Part shown: piece by piece, positions 62,122-64,000 of the stretch | Position numbering within the stretch: position 1 is the stretch's first letter | Layout of the letters: every line of letters begins with the position of its first letter | Origin: JAXMHN01 sp964578605 | GTDB taxonomy: Bacteria > Verrucomicrobiota > Verrucomicrobiia > Limisphaerales > SIBE01 | Assembly (NCBI GenBank): GCA_964578605.1 | Contig: CAZODO010000007.1 | Span: 26,850-90,849 of the forward strand | Length of the DNA: 64,000 bases | Direction of reading: 5' to 3' | The notes under the pieces: model-generated | What the model was told of the DNA's origin: nothing | Database searches by the model: none | What the model saw: only the letters and a program-made list of their open reading frames with translations | Position numbers and translations under genes: made by a program

Positions 62122-63141
62122 ATGTCTGTGCCAACCGAAGCTCGCAAACCGCTCCGAATGGTCACCTGCGGGGGATGTGGGGCCAAGGTGTTCATTCCGG
62201 GCGAACTGGCGCCGCTCTCGACGCAGCCCTGCACCAAGTGTGGCTATCCGCTGATGATGCCTTTGCGGTTGCGCCAATTCGAACTGTTGATGCCTATCGC
62301 CTCCGGAGGAATGGGGACCGTCTATCGCGCCTTCGATACCACCCTGGAGCGGGAAGTCGCCGTCAAGCTGATGAAACGCAGCGTGGCCGAAGATCCCAAG
62401 GGCCTGGAAAACTTCATCCACGAGGCGCGCGCCTGCGGGTCTCTGAACCACACCAACATCATCCATATCTACACCTTTGACGAATCCGACGGCGAACGGT
62501 ACCTCGTCATGGAGTTGGCCGATTGCGGCAGCCTCGATAACCGCATCGAACGCGAACAACGCGTCAACGAGCTGGATGTTCTCGATATCGGGATTCAGGT
62601 GGCTTCCGCTCTCGCGGCGGCGCTCAAACGCAATCTCCTCCATCGCGATATCAAGCCCGGAAATATCCTGTTCAATGCCGAAGGCGAGCCCAAGCTGATT
62701 GACTTTGGCCTCGCTCGCAAAGCCGAAGCCGATCATCTGCAGGAAGACGCCGTTTGGGGCACGCCGTACTACATCGCCCCCGAGAAGATCAAACGGGAGC
62801 GTGAGGATTTTCTCTCAGACCTGTACAGTCTTGCGGGCACGCTGTACCATGCGCTCACGGGCCATGTCCCCTTCGAAGCGCCCAGCATTGATGAAGTGAT
62901 CGCGGCCCATATCCATACGCCGCTCACGCCTCCTCACCTGGTGGTCCCGGGCGTCACGCTGCCCACCAGCGAGGCGTTGGTGCGCGCCATGGCGAAGAAC
63001 CCGGCACAACGCTTCCAGTCCTACGACGAATTCATCATGGCCCTCACTGCCGCACGAAGCCAACTGCTCGTCAGCCAGCTCCGAGGCCGGAGCGGATCCG
63101 ACTCTGGAGGCAACGGCGGCCGGAGTTGGTGGCGGCGCTGA
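62122..63141 (+). CDS. Cytosolic Ser/Thr protein kinase with N-terminal zinc ribbon
   Basis: 339 residues from ATG 62122. Before the kinase lies a zinc-knuckle: C16, C19, C37, C40 (CGGC...CTKC). Kinase domain 52-320: gly-loop ASGGMGTVYRA (G62, G63, G65), catalytic K82 in VAVKLMK, HRDIKPGN (174-181) and DFG (194-196), and the APE-like APEKIKRERED segment. The C-terminus is a short Gly/Ser/Arg tail without a transmembrane helix or sensor domain, unusual in that bacterial PknB-type kinases normally have one. The zinc ribbon may recruit a partner. Substrate unknown. Confidence 0.9.
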   Translation: MSVPTEARKPLRMVTCGGCGAKVFIPGELAPLSTQPCTKCGYPLMMPLRLRQFELLMPIASGGMGTVYRAFDTTLEREVAVKLMKRSVAEDPKGLENFIHEARACGSLNHTNIIHIYTFDESDGERYLVMELADCGSLDNRIEREQRVNELDVLDIGIQVASALAAALKRNLLHRDIKPGNILFNAEGEPKLIDFGLARKAEADHLQEDAVWGTPYYIAPEKIKREREDFLSDLYSLAGTLYHALTGHVPFEAPSIDEVIAAHIHTPLTPPHLVVPGVTLPTSEALVRAMAKNPAQRFQSYDEFIMALTAARSQLLVSQLRGRSGSDSGGNGGRSWWRR

Positions 63142-63166
63142 TCCGGCGGGGCCGCCCGCAAAAGTC

Positions 63167-63880
63167 TCAGAACACAAAGCGGTACACCAGGGCCGCCAGC
63201 AACCCGCCGATCGCCGGTCCAACGATCGGCACCCAAGAGTAACCCCAGTCGCTATCGCGTTTTCCCCGGATCGGCAACAGCGCATGCATCAGGCGCGGTG
63301 CCGTGTCGCGGGCAGGGTTAATCGCATACCCGGTTGTTCCGCCCAGGGACAACCCAATGACCAACACCACCAAGCCAACCGGCAGCGCATCGAGCGCTCC
63401 GAGCCCGCCCTGGGGACTCGTGACGTGCAGGACGGCGTAAACCAAGACGAATGTCCCGATGGCTTCGGAAAGGGCGTTCAAGCCCGGCGCCCGCACGGCG
63501 GGGATGGTGCAGAACACGCCCAGTTTCGAGTCGGGGTTCTCCGTTAGGTCAAAGTGCGATTTGTAATGGAGCCAGACCAACGTTGCCCCGATGCAGGCGC
63601 CGAGGAATTGCGCCACGATATAAGGCAGGACCAGGTTCCAGGCGAATTGTCCCGCGGCGGCCAGGCCCAGCGTCACGGCCGGATTTAAGTGCGCTTTGCT
63701 CGCGGGGGCGCTGACGAAAACCCCCACGAACACCGCCATGGCCCAGCCAAAGGTGACAACGATCCACCCGCCGTTGTTGCCTTTGGTTCCTTTGAGGACC
63801 GCGTTGGCGACCACGCCGTCGCCGAGCAGGATGAGCAGCATGGTGCCGATAGTTTCGCCAAGAAACGCCGTCGTTGTCAT
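63167..63880 (-). CDS. glpF: Aquaglyceroporin (MIP family)
   Basis: 237 residues from ATG 63880. Six helices and two half-helices with NPA motifs HLNPAVTLG (about 65-73) and AINPARDTAPR (about 196-206); the D after NPAR marks glycerol-conducting members. It facilitates glycerol or polyol diffusion across the inner membrane. The frame stays open upstream with no feature of note. Convergent with the kinase gene (25 bases). No glpK or glpD is in view. Confidence 0.9.
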   Translation of the reverse strand: MTTTAFLGETIGTMLLILLGDGVVANAVLKGTKGNNGGWIVVTFGWAMAVFVGVFVSAPASKAHLNPAVTLGLAAAGQFAWNLVLPYIVAQFLGACIGATLVWLHYKSHFDLTENPDSKLGVFCTIPAVRAPGLNALSEAIGTFVLVYAVLHVTSPQGGLGALDALPVGLVVLVIGLSLGGTTGYAINPARDTAPRLMHALLPIRGKRDSDWGYSWVPIVGPAIGGLLAALVYRFVF

Positions 63881-64000
63881 AGTGGGTGCGCGAGAGTATC
63901 GAGAGGACTCCGGGCTGGCCAGAGCAAACAGGCGCTTGGCGCTTTCGGGGGTGCAACTCACGGTATCCGGGGTGTTCGAGGGCATGAATTGGGGAGGTCT
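63881..64000. other. Window edge, upstream of glpF
   Basis: About 120 bases upstream of glpF. An in-frame extension is open to 63985 but reads as low-quality sequence. No promoter or gene is clear. Confidence 0.3.

Overview
This window is GC-rich bacterial chromosome, most likely from a member of the Verrucomicrobiota (Pedosphaera/Limisphaerales-like). The evidence is a 51-residue protein of the verrucomicrobial/chlamydial small basic family (56988-57143), a menaquinone gene of the futalosine route (mqnD), SecG with a long tail, a TPR plus ASPIC/UnbV gene pair, LamG/PA14-type secreted proteins and several secreted carbohydrate enzymes. LptF and Mpl indicate a diderm envelope with lipopolysaccharide and diaminopimelate peptidoglycan. 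There is no rRNA, tRNA, prophage, transposase or CRISPR array that I can recognise.

Layout. 0.2-5.5 kb: lptF, a TIR-AAA STAND-like protein, and a WD40-like/TPR protein, all on the minus strand. 5.6-12.2 kb: a 1033-residue secreted LamG/PA14 protein, then the divergent TPR and UnbV pair. 12.3-18.4 kb: a dihydroorotate-dehydrogenase-like flavoprotein, pyruvate:ferredoxin oxidoreductase, a small zinc ribbon and an FMN reductase. 18.5-24.8 kb: a polysaccharide locus (GH2, heparinase II/III-like, Gfo/Idh/MocA). 24.9-26.1 kb: a HEPN/MNT toxin-antitoxin pair and a gene scrap. 26.4-33.2 kb: CotH-like kinase, trpG-type amidotransferase, mqnD, mpl, enolase. 33.7-37.9 kb: a cysteine-rich secreted repeat protein divergent from an iron operon (membrane-anchored DtxR-FeoA fusion, and FeoB split into two genes). 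38.2-45.3 kb: glnE, a lipoprotein, Fpg/Nei glycosylase, a glgB remnant and small unknown genes. 45.3-49.5 kb: M16 peptidase, LOG-family protein and a YdjG/YdjI-like zinc-ribbon/SPFH pair. 49.7-52.3 kb: pgk-tpiA-secG. 52.5-57.1 kb: two unknown genes, an SH3 protein overlapping folD, an RluB-type synthase and the small basic protein. 57.6-64 kb: cstA-nadD-rsfS, a PUR-family protein, a DUF4149-like protein, a Ser/Thr kinase and an aquaglyceroporin.

The most unusual signal is in the non-coding DNA. Four intergenic regions (8916-9003, 26029-26116, 41619-41707, 57352-57450) each carry about 90 bp built from 7-9 units of exactly 11 bp. The units run directly on one side and inverted on the other, so the whole folds as a phased hairpin. 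The unit sequence differs at each locus, yet period, length and symmetry agree, and all four lie between divergently transcribed genes. I do not know a described element of this form. Other non-coding structure includes a 110-bp dispersed repeat upstream of both the TIR gene and enolase, a 149-bp element with perfect 27-bp inverted ends, and palindromes in front of the iron operon.
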